Shown here: one piece after another, positions 1-7,096 of the stretch
Position numbering within the stretch: the first letter of the stretch is position 1
Layout of the letters: every line of letters starts with the position of its first letter
Assembly (NCBI GenBank): GCA_000433455.1
Contig: HF992496.1
Coordinates: 15,661 to 39,164 of the forward strand
Reading direction: 5' to 3'
Source of the DNA: Mycoplasma sp. CAG:877
GTDB taxonomy: Bacteria; Bacillota_I; Bacilli_A; RF39; UBA660
DNA: 23,504 nt
Program-made: the position numbers and the translations under genes
Notes under the pieces: model-generated
What the model saw: only the letters and a program-made list of their open reading frames with translations
What the model was told of the DNA's origin: nothing
Databases searched by the model: none

Positions 1-1372
1 ACATATAAGACGACAACCAACCACCAGAAAATTGCTTTTCACTGTATTCAGGGCAAGTTGTAGCATTACCGGCATTATCATAAACAGTACCTGGTGAATA
101 ACTATCATATATTTGATTAAAGTTAAAAGTCTTTTGAATATTATACTTAATACAACCAGAACCACCTGTATCACTACAACTACCAGTAACAATAGTTTTT
201 CCAAATGTGCTAGTATCCGCATAAATCGTACAAGTAGGAGCTGTTTTATCTATTTTTATCATACTACTACTAACATCAGAACAGTTACCTGCTTTATCAC
301 AAGCAATAAACTCAACGATTTCATTTCTTTCCTTTGAAAAGTTTGTAGTTATAAAAGCTGTATCATCACCAGCAATTCTTGAAGAATTAGCATATTTATG
401 CCATTCTCTTTCACTAGCAACATTAGAATGTGGATACCTATAAGCAAAATAAGCAATACCAGAAGTTGTGTCATTCGACTTCAAAGAAATAGAATAAGAT
501 GTATTAGCCCATTTATCTTCATAAATATTATTAACAACAGGAGCAGACGGTGCTGAAGTATCAATATAAACCTTAACATTACAAAATTTAGCATTACCAG
601 CATTATCATAAATACCAACAATATCATTCATCTTATCAGAATAAAATGTTTTAGTATAAACCTCATGCTGACAAGTATTATTACCATTTGGAATACATTT
701 AACTTGTACTTCTACTGGAGCTTGATTAGTCCAAGATGTATTTTCCTTTAAAATACTACAAGATAGTTCCGTACTCCCAATATCAACACCTGGTGTAACA
801 ATATCAGAATCATCTGGATCAACAACACCAGGATCTGGATTAGGGTTGTCAGGATCAGTTCCTCCACCACCAGGATTTGGATTAACAATAGGATCTGGAA
901 TGATTGGTTCAGGTGAACCAGGATCTGTAACTCGACTATTTACAATACAACCATGTGAGAATCCGACATCAGAATTATATCTTTTACATCTTAATTTAAC
1001 AAAATAAGAAAACTCTGAAACACTATCATCATCAGTAGCTCCATTAGCAAGCTTAACATTGACATTAGCACCACATCTTCTTTCTTTATCATTTGGATCC
1101 ATCAAGTTTTCCAAATATTTATCACTCATTAAATCAGTAGCATCATATGTAACTCCACTAGTACCAGCATCAGCAACTTCAGACTCTAACCCTTCATTAA
1201 TAATATAGTTATTGGCAGCATCACAAACACTTTGTACCATAGTCTCATAAGACTTAACCTTAGTCTTTTCAACATATCTAGTAACAGCTACAACCGAAAT
1301 AGTTGAAATAATAGCTAATATCGTAATAGCAGCTAAAATCTCAATCAAAGTAAAACCTTCATTATTCTTCAT
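1..1372 (-). CDS. Large prepilin-like surface protein with Ig-like head (3' end beyond window)
   Basis: The reading frame is open from an ATG at 1372 to the window edge, 457 codons without a stop, so the C-terminus is missing. The N-terminus is a type IV/pseudopilin prepilin signal: short basic leader, then G|FTLIEILAAITILAII with the conserved Gly before the cut, Phe+1 and Glu+5. Residues 36-147 form a stem with four Cys (50, 100, 129, 142). A Pro/Asp/Gly-rich linker follows (about 149-196), then repeated Ig-like segments marked by YDNAGN, CDKAGN and DKTAPTC and many further Cys. Seen: signal, stem, linker, repeats. Known: such leaders are cleaved by a prepilin peptidase and inserted by a pilus or type II-like assembly machine. 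Inferred: a surface-displayed minor pilin or adhesin tip. The stem is paralogous to that of the next gene. The start is preceded by GGTGA. Confidence 0.85.
   Translation of the reverse strand, partial: MKNNEGFTLIEILAAITILAIISTISVVAVTRYVEKTKVKSYETMVQSVCDAANNYIINEGLESEVADAGTSGVTYDATDLMSDKYLENLMDPNDKERRCGANVNVKLANGATDDDSVSEFSYFVKLRCKRYNSDVGFSHGCIVNSRVTDPGSPEPIIPDPIVNPNPGGGGTDPDNPNPDPGVVDPDDSDIVTPGVDIGSTELSCSILKENTSWTNQAPVEVQVKCIPNGNNTCQHEVYTKTFYSDKMNDIVGIYDNAGNAKFCNVKVYIDTSAPSAPVVNNIYEDKWANTSYSISLKSNDTTSGIAYFAYRYPHSNVASEREWHKYANSSRIAGDDTAFITTNFSKERNEIVEFIACDKAGNCSDVSSSMIKIDKTAPTCTIYADTSTFGKTIVTGSCSDTGGSGCIKYNIQKTFNFNQIYDSYSPGTVYDNAGNATTCPEYSEKQFSGGWLSSYM
932..1372 (-). repeat. Duplicated pilin stem, copy 1
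   Basis: This segment encodes residues 1-147 of the first pilin-like gene. It is clearly homologous to 3169-3612 in protein (for example shared CDAANNY, INEGLES, KYLENLMDP, YFVKLRCK) and also in DNA, with a nearly identical block around the transmembrane helix codons. Homology stops at the Pro/Asp-rich linker. Confidence 0.8.
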
Positions 1373-1388
1373 ATAAAAACTCACCTAT

Positions 1389-1417
1389 CTTATATACTAT
1401 AAAAAAGTCTATCACAA
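1389..1417 (-). promoter_or_regulatory. Probable sigma-A promoter of the first pilin-like gene
   Basis: On the minus strand TTGTGA (1412-1417) is followed after 17 bp by TATAAG (1389-1394), just upstream of a GGTGAG ribosome binding site and the ATG at 1372. It lies downstream of a terminator, so the gene probably has its own transcript. Confidence 0.45.
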
Positions 1418-1454
1418 ACATTTACATTTCACAATATCATTATAAAAAAATTAA

Positions 1455-1480
1455 AAAAGTAGAAAATCCTTCCTACTTTT
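1455..1480 (-). terminator. Intrinsic terminator of the 703-aa pilin-like gene
   Basis: Minus-strand hairpin with an 8-bp stem, AAAAGTAG (from 1480) pairing with CTACTTTT (ending 1455), a 10-nt loop and a long T-rich tract after it. It lies 20 bp past the stop codon at 1501. Confidence 0.75.
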
Positions 1481-1500
1481 AAATGTAAAAAATGCTAAGA

Positions 1501-3612
1501 CTATAATTCTAACTCATATGGAGAACTAACTGTTCCATCACCAGACTTAACCTTAATATCATGTTTCAAAGAAACAACAGGTCTAACGCCAGCCTCCTCC
1601 CAGGTCCCAACTGTTGACTGATATCCAGAAGCTGAAATTGAAAAAACATTACCAAAGAAACCTATATGACTTGGTGACATGGTCAACCATTCCTCACCAG
1701 TAGTTAAGTAGCTAATATCCCCAGCAAGTGCATATTCTGAATAAGTTAATAAAGCAACTGGATAAGTTAAAGTACCATTTCCACCAGATTCAGTAGTTAC
1801 AGAATACCCATCTCTTGACATGTTTGGACAAGAAATCAAAGACTGTCTGCCACTATAATCATATGGAACATAGTATGGAGATTGTCTTCCAAAAAAATTA
1901 TAATACAAATAGTTTTTATCATTACACCAAATAGTATCCTCAAGAAAACCATCAATCATATGACCAGCAAACCAACTATCAATCTTTTCTTTAACAGTTG
2001 AAGAATTTACATTAGCAAAAGCTCTTTCCATAGCATAGGTCATAGTCTCACCATTTTTTAAGGTAAAAACATATAAACCACTAACATTAGAAGTTGTTGA
2101 AATAAAGTTAACCTCAGTACAAACACCTGTAGTGTTTAAACAAGTATAATGATATTTCTCACCAATAGTATTCCTATCACCATACCAAAGATTTTTAGAG
2201 ACAAATGTATCAACTAATGTATATTTAGTACCATCCCACGATACATCACTACCATAAACATAGTTGTACTTATTATCATATTCAAATTCTATATAATCAA
2301 CCCAAGTTATAAGATTCTTATTTTCACACGTTGTACTAGTTAAATCACGGCAAAAATAATAACCTTTATACTTTGAATAATCATTAGGCCAATCAATTCT
2401 CTTTAATACTTCTGGATTGGATAAAGTATAAGTACCATTACCATTATCAGTAATAGTCTTACTTAAAATAATTGTATAAGTACTAGGATCGGTTACACCA
2501 TCTTTTAAAAGTATAGTAGTATAACCAGAAATAACATAATAAACCTCACTACATGTAGTAGAGTAAAGACTCTTACAAGAATAATAACCCGAATTATCAT
2601 CCTTATCCGTTCTAGTTACAGGATTTAGAAGTTTATAATTACCATTGGAATACGTGATATTTTTACTGTAAAGAGCACTAGACGAACTAACTCCAGTTAA
2701 AACATGGACTACCTCATCTCTAATAGAACTAATATTATATCTATCACCAAACATATAGCCAAAATCAGATAGAGAACCAGAACTCTCATTAAACTTTGCT
2801 TTGCCTATCTCACTTGCAGTACCAGTATTATTACATCCACCATCAGCATTAACAACACCATTATAAAGTAATTTAACTCCCCCCGTAGAAGTAGTTCTAA
2901 CTATCTTCCAGCAAAAGCCATTAAGAATAACATTGTTATTATCAACATTTCCCCTATAATAATGAATAGGAAAATTATCATTAAGAGTTTCATCCATTGT
3001 ATAAACACCTTTACTAAGTGTAGGTAAAGAACTAATATGAGCATCAGTACCATTAGAACTCTTAGCAACAACACCATACAAAGTCTTATCACTAGTATCA
3101 GGAGTATTACCACCAGTACCATCATCATCTGGTTCAACTACAGGCTCATCTGTTCCAGGATCACTAACATTCTTATTAAGTGCACATCCACTAGAAAAAC
3201 CAACATTAGAGCTATAATCTTTACATCTTAATTTAACAAAATAATAATACTCAGGTATAGCATCATCATCTAACGTAGCGTCTGTTACTCTTACATTAAC
3301 ATTAGCACTACATACTTTTTTATTATTCTTAGGATCCATCAAATTTTCTAAATATTTAGAAGACATAAGTTCCTTAGCATCATATGTAACACCATCTTCT
3401 CCTGCCTCAACTACATCAGACTCTAATCCTTCATTTATAACATAGTTATTAGCCGCATCGCAAATACTCTTCTCCATTGTCTCATAAGAACTTTTTCTAG
3501 TTCTATCAAGATATCTAAAAACAGCAACTGTCGCAATAGTAGAAATAATTGCTAATATCGTAATAGCAGCTAAAATTTCAATCAAAGTAAATCCCTTATT
3601 ATTATTTTTCAC
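1501..3612 (-). CDS. Large prepilin-like surface protein with Cys-rich repeat head (703 aa)
   Basis: Complete 703-residue protein starting at GTG (3612) behind GAGGTG. Residues 1-30 are a prepilin signal (NKG|FTLIEIL and a hydrophobic helix). Residues 31-148 are a stem with Cys at 51, 101, 130 and 143 matching the neighbouring paralogue. An acidic/Pro/Gly linker runs to about 175. The head then has a CWKIVRTTSTGGVKLLYNG motif (234-252), three diverged repeats with paired Cys (about 325-521), and a C-terminal module ending in GVRPVVSLKHDIKVKSGDGT and SPYEL. From memory, similar terminal modules occur in large surface proteins of uncultured Firmicutes and resemble DUF6273-type domains; this was not checked. 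It is far longer than a normal pilin (150-200 aa). Inferred role: surface-exposed minor pilin or adhesin. It has its own promoter and terminator. Confidence 0.85.
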   Translation of the reverse strand: MKNNNKGFTLIEILAAITILAIISTIATVAVFRYLDRTRKSSYETMEKSICDAANNYVINEGLESDVVEAGEDGVTYDAKELMSSKYLENLMDPKNNKKVCSANVNVRVTDATLDDDAIPEYYYFVKLRCKDYSSNVGFSSGCALNKNVSDPGTDEPVVEPDDDGTGGNTPDTSDKTLYGVVAKSSNGTDAHISSLPTLSKGVYTMDETLNDNFPIHYYRGNVDNNNVILNGFCWKIVRTTSTGGVKLLYNGVVNADGGCNNTGTASEIGKAKFNESSGSLSDFGYMFGDRYNISSIRDEVVHVLTGVSSSSALYSKNITYSNGNYKLLNPVTRTDKDDNSGYYSCKSLYSTTCSEVYYVISGYTTILLKDGVTDPSTYTIILSKTITDNGNGTYTLSNPEVLKRIDWPNDYSKYKGYYFCRDLTSTTCENKNLITWVDYIEFEYDNKYNYVYGSDVSWDGTKYTLVDTFVSKNLWYGDRNTIGEKYHYTCLNTTGVCTEVNFISTTSNVSGLYVFTLKNGETMTYAMERAFANVNSSTVKEKIDSWFAGHMIDGFLEDTIWCNDKNYLYYNFFGRQSPYYVPYDYSGRQSLISCPNMSRDGYSVTTESGGNGTLTYPVALLTYSEYALAGDISYLTTGEEWLTMSPSHIGFFGNVFSISASGYQSTVGTWEEAGVRPVVSLKHDIKVKSGDGTVSSPYELEL
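2050..2640 (-). repeat. Three diverged Cys-pair repeats within the 703-aa protein
   Basis: Protein-level repeats at residues about 325-372, 394-450 and 463-521. Each runs from a (N/T)Y(K/T)L strand through a stretch with aromatic residues to Y(Y/F/T)C(K/R/L)x4-6C: C346/C354, C421/C429 and C491/C498. A hydrophobic strand follows, and in copies 1 and 3 it ends in L(K)xG. They are diverged in DNA. The Cys pairs probably form disulfides outside the membrane. Confidence 0.6.
3169..3612 (-). repeat. Duplicated pilin stem, copy 2
   Basis: Encodes residues 1-148 of the 703-aa pilin-like protein. Homologous to 932-1372 up to the last stem Cys (GFSSGC here, GFSHGC there), after which the two proteins are unrelated. 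Confidence 0.8.
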
Positions 3613-3649
3613 AAGAGCACCTCACTATCATCCATCTTATAAAGATGAT

Positions 3650-3679
3650 ATCATAAATAGCTAAATTTCTCTAGTTCAA
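3650..3679 (-). promoter_or_regulatory. Probable sigma-A promoter of the 703-aa pilin-like gene
   Basis: TTGAAC (3674-3679) and TATGAT (3650-3655) on the minus strand, 18 bp apart, between the efp terminator and the GTG start. A small inverted repeat (CATCTT/AAGATG) lies in the leader just before the ribosome binding site. Confidence 0.5.
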
Positions 3680-3699
3680 ACCAAAAAATTGTACAAAAA

Positions 3700-3723
3700 A
3701 AGAGCACCAATCATTATGCTCTT
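3700..3723 (-). terminator. Terminator overlapping the efp stop codon
   Basis: Minus-strand AAGAGCA (3717-3723) pairs with TGCTCTT (3700-3706), followed by a T run. The TAA stop of efp (3714-3716) lies in the 10-nt loop, so the last sense codons form the 5' arm. Confidence 0.85.
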
Positions 3724-4271
3724 GACACATATTTACCATCTGCTGTTGAAACAATAATAGTCTCTCCCTCTTCTATAAATAAAGGTACACGAACCATTAA
3801 TCCAGTTTCACATTCAGCATCTTTTAAAGCATTATTAGTAGTATTTCCTTTAACAGCAGCTTCAGTATGAGTAATCTTTAACTCAACTTTATCTGGTAAA
3901 TCAATACCTAATACTTCACCTTCATAAGTAGTAATATATACTTCTAAATTTTCTTTTAAGAATTTAGCCCCATCTCCGATAGAAGACTTATCAAGTTCTA
4001 ATTGTTCATAAGTATCCATATTCATAAAATAATATGTCTCACCCATACAATATAAATATTGCATTAAAGTCTTCTCTATTCTAGCAGTAGCAACTTTTAC
4101 TCCTGCATTAAATGTCTTTTCGAAGATAGCTCCAGTTCTTAAATTCTTTAATTTAGCCTTAACAATAGCAGCTCCCTTACCAGGTTTAACATGTTGTGTA
4201 TCCATTACTACAAAAATAGCACCATCAACTTCGATAGTAATACCATTTTTTAAATCGTTAGTACTAATCAT
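3714..4271 (-). CDS. efp: Elongation factor P
   Basis: 185 aa, the standard EF-P length. EF-P binds between the P and E sites of the ribosome and promotes peptide bond formation at polyproline stretches. The N-terminal KOW-like domain has the loop HVKPGKGAA, with tip Lys32 (the position modified in many bacteria). The central OB domain (about 65-127) and the C-terminal OB domain with the GLMVRVPLFIEEGE signature follow. It starts at ATG behind a full AGGAGG. It is the last gene of an rpmG / small unknown / efp unit, 9 bp after the 59-aa gene. Of the known Lys32 modification pathways (EpmA/EpmB, EarP on Arg, YmfI aminopentanol) no enzyme is visible here. The loop sequence resembles the Bacillus type, which is only suggestive. 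Confidence 0.97.
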   Translation of the reverse strand: MISTNDLKNGITIEVDGAIFVVMDTQHVKPGKGAAIVKAKLKNLRTGAIFEKTFNAGVKVATARIEKTLMQYLYCMGETYYFMNMDTYEQLELDKSSIGDGAKFLKENLEVYITTYEGEVLGIDLPDKVELKITHTEAAVKGNTTNNALKDAECETGLMVRVPLFIEEGETIIVSTADGKYVSRA

Positions 4272-4280
4272 AAGAACCTC

Positions 4281-4460
4281 CTATTTTCCTCTTTTTGATT
4301 TATTATACTTCTTTACATAAATTTTGCCTTTTGAGGCGTCTTTTGTTACTCCACCATTATTACTAACAGGAGGATAAAGTCCGTCAACATAGCTAGGAGT
4401 ACCAGCTTGACGTTCAATCAACTTATCAATATTTTCCGGTGTTCTTAAATTTTTATCCAT
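4281..4460 (-). CDS. Small basic protein of unknown function (59 aa)
   Basis: I do not recognise this protein. The most likely start is ATG at 4460, seven bases after GGTGG; a TTG at 4478 would add six residues but has no good ribosome binding site. The protein is soluble-looking, with an amphipathic N-terminal segment (ENIDKLIERQ), a central Pro/Gly-rich part (GLYPPVSNNGG) and a strongly basic tail (YVKKYNKSKRGK). It sits between rpmG and efp with gaps of 19 and 9 bp, so it is almost certainly co-transcribed with two translation genes. The basic tail fits RNA or ribosome contact, which is inference from composition and context only. Confidence 0.65.
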   Translation of the reverse strand: MDKNLRTPENIDKLIERQAGTPSYVDGLYPPVSNNGGVTKDASKGKIYVKKYNKSKRGK

Positions 4461-4479
4461 TTTAGTTCCACCAATCAAA

Positions 4480-4641
4480 TTATTTCTTTTCCTTATGTAC
4501 AGTATGTTTCTTACATCTAGGACAGTATCTATTTAATTCAAGACGGTCTGTTTTCTTAACATTTCTTTCAACTCTATAATTTTCTTCCTTACATTCAGTA
4601 CAAAATAGAGTTTTGAATTGTCTATTTCCTGCTTTAGCCAT
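4480..4641 (-). CDS. rpmG: 50S ribosomal protein L33
   Basis: 53-residue protein beginning MAKAGNRQFKTLFC. It has the L33 zinc ribbon: C14xxC17 and C40xxC43, the ENY motif, DRLELNRYCPRCKKHT and a basic end. L33 binds 23S rRNA near the E site. This is the Cys-containing (zinc-binding) form; many Firmicutes also carry a Cys-free copy expressed under zinc starvation, not seen in this window. The start is fixed by an excellent AAGGAGGG ribosome binding site and a consensus promoter 27 bp upstream. It leads the operon with the 59-aa unknown and efp. Confidence 0.95.
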   Translation of the reverse strand: MAKAGNRQFKTLFCTECKEENYRVERNVKKTDRLELNRYCPRCKKHTVHKEKK

Positions 4642-4667
4642 GTCTATCCCTCCTTACGTCTATAGGT

Positions 4668-4695
4668 ATTATACCAAAATTTTCCCAAATTGCAA
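4668..4695 (-). promoter_or_regulatory. Sigma-A promoter of the rpmG-efp operon
   Basis: Minus-strand TTGCAA (4690-4695) and perfect TATAAT (4668-4673) with 16 bp between, followed by the rpmG ribosome binding site. It begins 27 bp past the upstream PBP gene's stop. Confidence 0.75.
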
Positions 4696-4721
4696 AAGAT
4701 TTTTGTACTTTTTACTAATTT

Positions 4722-6761
4722 CTATGCTCCAAACATCTCATAATACTTATCTGTAACTGCTCTAGTAATTCTATAATTAACTAAACTCATAAAATCATAC
4801 CCTGAATTTAAGTGTGAACAATTAGGAGAAGTAACCATAAATGAAACCTTTGGATTATTAAAAGGTGCATATCCTATAAACGATGTTGTAATAGTTTCAG
4901 TATCAATAACTCCATCATTATCAGTATCAATAAAGCTCTGTGAAGTACCAGTCTTACCAGCAGCATCCAACCTATCATCAGTATAGTAATTACCATAACC
5001 ACCTCTCATATGCATAACTGCATAAAAACCTTGCTGTACTCTTTTTAAGTTTTCCGCCTTAACATCAACTGTATTTAAAACATCAGTCTTATAAGAATAC
5101 AAAACTTCTCCTAAATTATCTCCATCAGTACTAGTTCTAACTTCTTTTAATAGATGTGGTCTAATCCTCTTACCATCTTCCGCTATAGTAGACACATACT
5201 GTAACAACTGTATCGGAGTATAAGTCTCATACTGTCCCATTACAAAATCAAGTAAATTACCACTTGCCTTATCAGTAGAAGAATATCCTCTACTTTCAAT
5301 CGGTAAATCAATACCAGTATAAACTCCCAGTCCAAACTTATGATACATATCTCTATAAGTATCAAAAGCCTTCTGATTAAAGTTAAGCTTCATTCCTCTA
5401 AAATACTCTTGTCCATTAACTCTAATAGCCGTTTTAAACTGATAAACATTACTACTCTTAGCCATAGCTGTAATATCATCAATTACTCCTAAGTCTAAAA
5501 CAGATGAACACTTAGCTGGAGCTCCTGCTATCTTCACACACTCATCTAGCATTTTCTCTCCAAAATGTATTGCTCCCGTTTCATATCCAACTAACATTGA
5601 AGCCCCCTTCACAACAGAGCCTGGTGTAATTGGTGATATTAAAATACTATTAACATTATCTATTATTTTATCGCCCACTAGTTTTCTAGATGCCATCGCT
5701 AAAATCTCCCCAGTATTAGGATTAGAAATAATAACTGATGAATGATCATAATACTCTGTATTTGCCTCATTCTTAGTCCTAATCAATTGTTCATCTATAA
5801 TCTTTTCTACCTCTAGCTGCAAATTCATATCAATAGATAAGACTATATCATTACCTCTATTTCCTTCTTTAACTAATCTAACTTCATGTGAATTAACTGC
5901 CTCATAAATACTTTTTTCTCCCTTAAGATACTCTTCATATTGCTTTTCTAAATAATTAAGTCCAACTCGATCATTTAAAGAATAACCAAGTTTCAAATAA
6001 TAATCTTTCTCTTCCTCTGGTATACCTTGACTACTAGAAGAAACACTACCTATTATACTTCTTAAACTATCTCCATACGGATAAACTCTCTCCCAATCAA
6101 CTCTCGTATTAAACCCATCTAACTCACTAACATTTTCTGAAATATAAGCAAACTCCCTATCACTAACACCACTCTTAATAACCTTCTCCTCATATGCATA
6201 ACCCTTAGACATTAAATAATATAAATAAGCTGCTCTTAAATCATCCTCATTAAATACCGAAATATCATCTAAACTAATTCTTTCTATCTTTAACTCAAGT
6301 ATATCTTTATTAGATAATTTTCTCTGTTTAACTAACTCTCTTTCACTATCTGTAATTTTTAAATTACAAACATCTGGATACTTTGCCAAATAAAACTCTT
6401 TTCTAGCTCTTAAATTAAGCTTACTAATATCTAAATCTAAATGCTTAGAAACTAAATATGCAAGACTAACCATCTCTTCAGTAGTAGTACCCTTCTCTTT
6501 CTTATATACAATTGTATTAATAGCTTTATTATCCACTATAACATTATAATTCCTATCATAAATTCTTCCTCGAGGAGAACTCCCAAAACTAATACTTTTA
6601 TTAGTTAAAGAATCTAACTTCCTACTATAAAAAGATCCATGTACAATAATAACTGAAAATAACTTTCCAAATAATATTAAAAAAAGCCCAATAGTTAAAA
6701 TATATACAAAAAATATTCTTTTATTAATAATTACTTCATAATTATTTTTCTTTCTTCCCAT
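4722..6761 (-). CDS. Class B penicillin-binding protein (PBP2-type transpeptidase)
   Basis: Cross-links peptidoglycan as a monofunctional DD-transpeptidase, anchored in the membrane by one helix near the N-terminus (about residues 15-41). The pedestal starts with SPRGRIYDRN, typical of class B PBPs. The transpeptidase domain has all three motifs: SVVK (Ser382, Lys385), SSN (436-438) and KTGT (603-606), numbering from the chosen start. No PASTA domain is present. I take the ATG at 6761 (679 aa, MGRKKNNYEV) because GGTGATTAGA precedes it; an ATG at 6773 would use a start overlapping that ribosome binding site. Division (PBP2B/FtsI-like) versus elongation or spore role cannot be told from the sequence. 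It is transcribed divergently from the YqfT-like gene. No hairpin terminator is visible after it. Confidence 0.93.
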   Translation of the reverse strand: MGRKKNNYEVIINKRIFFVYILTIGLFLILFGKLFSVIIVHGSFYSRKLDSLTNKSISFGSSPRGRIYDRNYNVIVDNKAINTIVYKKEKGTTTEEMVSLAYLVSKHLDLDISKLNLRARKEFYLAKYPDVCNLKITDSERELVKQRKLSNKDILELKIERISLDDISVFNEDDLRAAYLYYLMSKGYAYEEKVIKSGVSDREFAYISENVSELDGFNTRVDWERVYPYGDSLRSIIGSVSSSSQGIPEEEKDYYLKLGYSLNDRVGLNYLEKQYEEYLKGEKSIYEAVNSHEVRLVKEGNRGNDIVLSIDMNLQLEVEKIIDEQLIRTKNEANTEYYDHSSVIISNPNTGEILAMASRKLVGDKIIDNVNSILISPITPGSVVKGASMLVGYETGAIHFGEKMLDECVKIAGAPAKCSSVLDLGVIDDITAMAKSSNVYQFKTAIRVNGQEYFRGMKLNFNQKAFDTYRDMYHKFGLGVYTGIDLPIESRGYSSTDKASGNLLDFVMGQYETYTPIQLLQYVSTIAEDGKRIRPHLLKEVRTSTDGDNLGEVLYSYKTDVLNTVDVKAENLKRVQQGFYAVMHMRGGYGNYYTDDRLDAAGKTGTSQSFIDTDNDGVIDTETITTSFIGYAPFNNPKVSFMVTSPNCSHLNSGYDFMSLVNYRITRAVTDKYYEMFGA

Positions 6762-6819
6762 TCTAATCACCATTATTAGTTTGTCTCATATTTAAAATCT
6801 TATTTCATATATTTTTTAT

Positions 6820-6827
6820 GAGGTGAT
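6820..6827 (+). promoter_or_regulatory. Ribosome binding site pointing to an ATC start
   Basis: GAGGTGAT, complementary to the usual 16S 3' end, is three bases before ATC at 6831. An in-frame TGA at 6819 overlaps it, so translation cannot begin further upstream, and no ATG, GTG or TTG occurs anywhere in this frame downstream. Confidence 0.6.
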
Positions 6828-6830
6828 ACT

Positions 6831-7082
6831 ATCTATAAAGATCTAATAAAAAAATATATTAATTATTTAACAGTAGATGACATTAAAAAATATGCATTAA
6901 AACAAAATATAGAAGTAACAGATCGTGAATTATTAATTATTTATAATTTTATTAAAAGTCATTACAACGAACTTTTAAATAATGATACTTCTGTATTTAA
7001 TCTTTTAAAATTAGAACTTCGTCCCATTCTCTTTGATAAAATTATTTCTCTCTACAACGAAAATAAGGCTAAATACTTATAG
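6831..7082 (+). CDS. yqfT: YqfT-like protein (DUF2624), apparent ATC start
   Basis: An 83-codon open frame reading IYKDLIKKYINYLTVDDIKKYALKQN and ending at TAG 7080-7082. The segment LTVDDIKKYALKQNIEVTD resembles the conserved start of DUF2624/YqfT (ITPDELLKYAKQFNI-type), and the total length matches. In Bacillus yqfT lies beside nfo, which is the next gene pair here; this supports the call. The function of the family is unknown to me. The oddity is the start: the frame opens only after TGA at 6819, has a strong GAGGTGAT and then ATC, with no canonical start codon at all. It is either a rare AUC-initiated gene or an ATG-to-ATC change or sequencing error. It is one of only two plus-strand genes. 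Confidence 0.62.
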   Translation: MYKDLIKKYINYLTVDDIKKYALKQNIEVTDRELLIIYNFIKSHYNELLNNDTSVFNLLKLELRPILFDKIISLYNENKAKYL

Positions 7083-7090
7083 CCTTATTT
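7061..7090. terminator. Bidirectional terminator between the YqfT-like gene and the ART-like gene
   Basis: A perfect 11-bp stem, AAATAAGGCTA (7061-7071) with TAGCCTTATTT (7080-7090) and an 8-nt loop, flanked by A and T runs so that it works on both strands. The yqfT TAG begins at the first base of the right arm. The minus gene ends at 7097. Confidence 0.85.
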
Positions 7091-7096
7091 TTCCTT

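Noticed and set aside
113..337. Plus-strand open frame of 74 codons at the window start
   Set aside because: It is the reverse of the coding strand of the first pilin-like gene, low-complexity Thr/Asn/Ile-rich, with no ribosome binding site.
2901..3231. Short frames on both strands within the 703-aa gene
   Set aside because: Low-complexity Met/Leu/Val or Ser/Thr/Ile strings that shadow the real gene; no ribosome binding site or family resemblance.
4700..4722. Terminator directly after the PBP gene
   Set aside because: The stretch is T-rich but I find no inverted repeat.
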